In this document: piece after piece, positions 14,279-14,655 of the stretch
Layout of the letters: every line of letters begins with the position of its first letter
How positions within the stretch are numbered: the stretch's first letter is position 1
NCBI GenBank assembly: GCA_050245915.1
Contig: JBFWWZ010000055.1
Span: 1-14,655, forward strand
DNA length: 14,655 nucleotides
DNA from: JBDSKH01 sp050245915
GTDB lineage: Bacteria; Actinomycetota; Actinomycetes; Actinomycetales; Microbacteriaceae
Reading direction: 5' to 3'
Position numbers and translations under genes: made by a program
The notes under the pieces: model-generated
Seen by the model: only the letters and a program-made list of their open reading frames with translations
What the model was told of the DNA's origin: nothing
The model's database searches: none

Positions 14279-14285
14279 GAAACCC

Positions 14286-14655
14286 ATGACCCCCCGGCAC
14301 ACCGTCATGGCGCTGCTGGTCGTGGTGATCTGGGGGCTGAACTTCCTCGCCATCGATTTCGGGCTCGAGGGGGTGCCGCCGCTGCTGTTCCTGGCGATGC
14401 GGTTCACGCTCGTGGTGATCCCCGCCATCTTCTTGCTGAAGCCGCCGGACATCGGGTGGCGCAACATCCTGCTCATCGGCGGGTTTCTGAGCCTGGGGCA
14501 GTTCGCGCTGCTCTACATCGCCCTGTCGCTCGGGATGCCGCCCGGCCTGGTCTCGCTGCTGCACCAATCGCAGGTGGTGCTGACCATCATCGTCTCGGTG
14601 ATCGCGCTGCGGGAGCGGCCGACCCGCACGCAGCTGATCGGCATCATCGTCGGGA
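14286..14655 (+). CDS. EamA/DMT-superfamily transporter, N-terminal part (runs off right edge)
   Basis: The first 123 residues are present. TM1 is HTVMALLVVVIWGLNFLAIDFGL, the characteristic EamA opening (W-G-x-N-F). TM2 is PPLLFLAMRFTLVVIPAIFLL, then NILLIGGFLSLGQFALLYIALSL (TM3), PPGLVSLLHQSQVVLTIIVSVIAL (TM4) and a charged RERPTRTQLIG before TM5. In this family the early FLAMRF/F-x-x-x-R-F and the ERPT loop after TM4 are typical. Members export or import small metabolites such as amino acids and their derivatives; the substrate cannot be told from this part. A full-length protein of about 290-310 residues with ten helices is expected beyond the window. It is divergent from the DUF222/HNH gene. 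Confidence 0.88.
   Translation, partial: MTPRHTVMALLVVVIWGLNFLAIDFGLEGVPPLLFLAMRFTLVVIPAIFLLKPPDIGWRNILLIGGFLSLGQFALLYIALSLGMPPGLVSLLHQSQVVLTIIVSVIALRERPTRTQLIGIIVG

Overview
The window is GC-rich, densely packed DNA. The gene set includes a MarP-type periplasmic protease, a PrsW-family protease, a DUF222/HNH (13E12-type) protein, an Ada-AlkA fusion and a mycofactocin-type SDR. Most gene starts have no Shine-Dalgarno sequence and look leaderless. Together these point to a high-GC actinobacterium, most likely of the Microbacteriaceae (Microbacterium-like). The family is well supported, the genus is a guess, and everything looks chromosomal. I found no insertion sequence, integrase, phage gene, CRISPR array, tRNA or rRNA.

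Layout. (1) 1-1753, minus strand: an alkylation-repair gene (Ada methyl-acceptor/regulator fused to an AlkA-like glycosylase), then the start of a family 2 glycosyltransferase that leaves the window on the left. (2) 1778-3193: a divergent GlcD-type FAD-linked 2-hydroxyacid dehydrogenase. (3) 3230-3858: a perfect 7-bp palindrome over the start of a shrunken MDR (quinone-reductase-like) protein that has lost its nucleotide-binding core. (4) 3900-6511: a translationally overlapping cassette of an AhpD/CMD-fold protein, an SDR resembling mycofactocin-coupled enzymes and an MFS transporter. This looks like uptake plus oxidation of a small organic molecule of unknown identity. (5) 6517-8854: a five-helix membrane protein of unknown function and a PrsW-family intramembrane protease. 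(6) 8855-9019: an intergenic region with clustered direct and inverted repeats, upstream of a full-length zinc-independent quinone oxidoreductase and an NTF2-like protein. (7) 10306-12313, minus: a membrane-anchored actinobacterial protein of unknown function and, 16 nt downstream, a MarP-like serine protease. (8) 12351-12806: a VanZ-family protein, divergent from the preceding pair. (9) 12847-14136, minus: a DUF222/HNH protein. (10) 14286-end: the N-terminal part of an EamA/DMT transporter.

The most coherent non-coding signal is a -10-like hexamer (TANNNT or a one-base variant) placed 6 or 7 nt before the start codon at about ten of the fifteen gene starts. This is the arrangement expected of leaderless actinobacterial mRNAs. 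At two junctions the previous gene's TAA stop codon forms the first three bases of that hexamer. The repeat cluster at 8910-8989 and the palindrome at 3230-3248 are the best candidates for undescribed operators. I see no clearly novel multi-gene system. The degenerate MDR protein and the MarP partner protein are the coding features most worth following.
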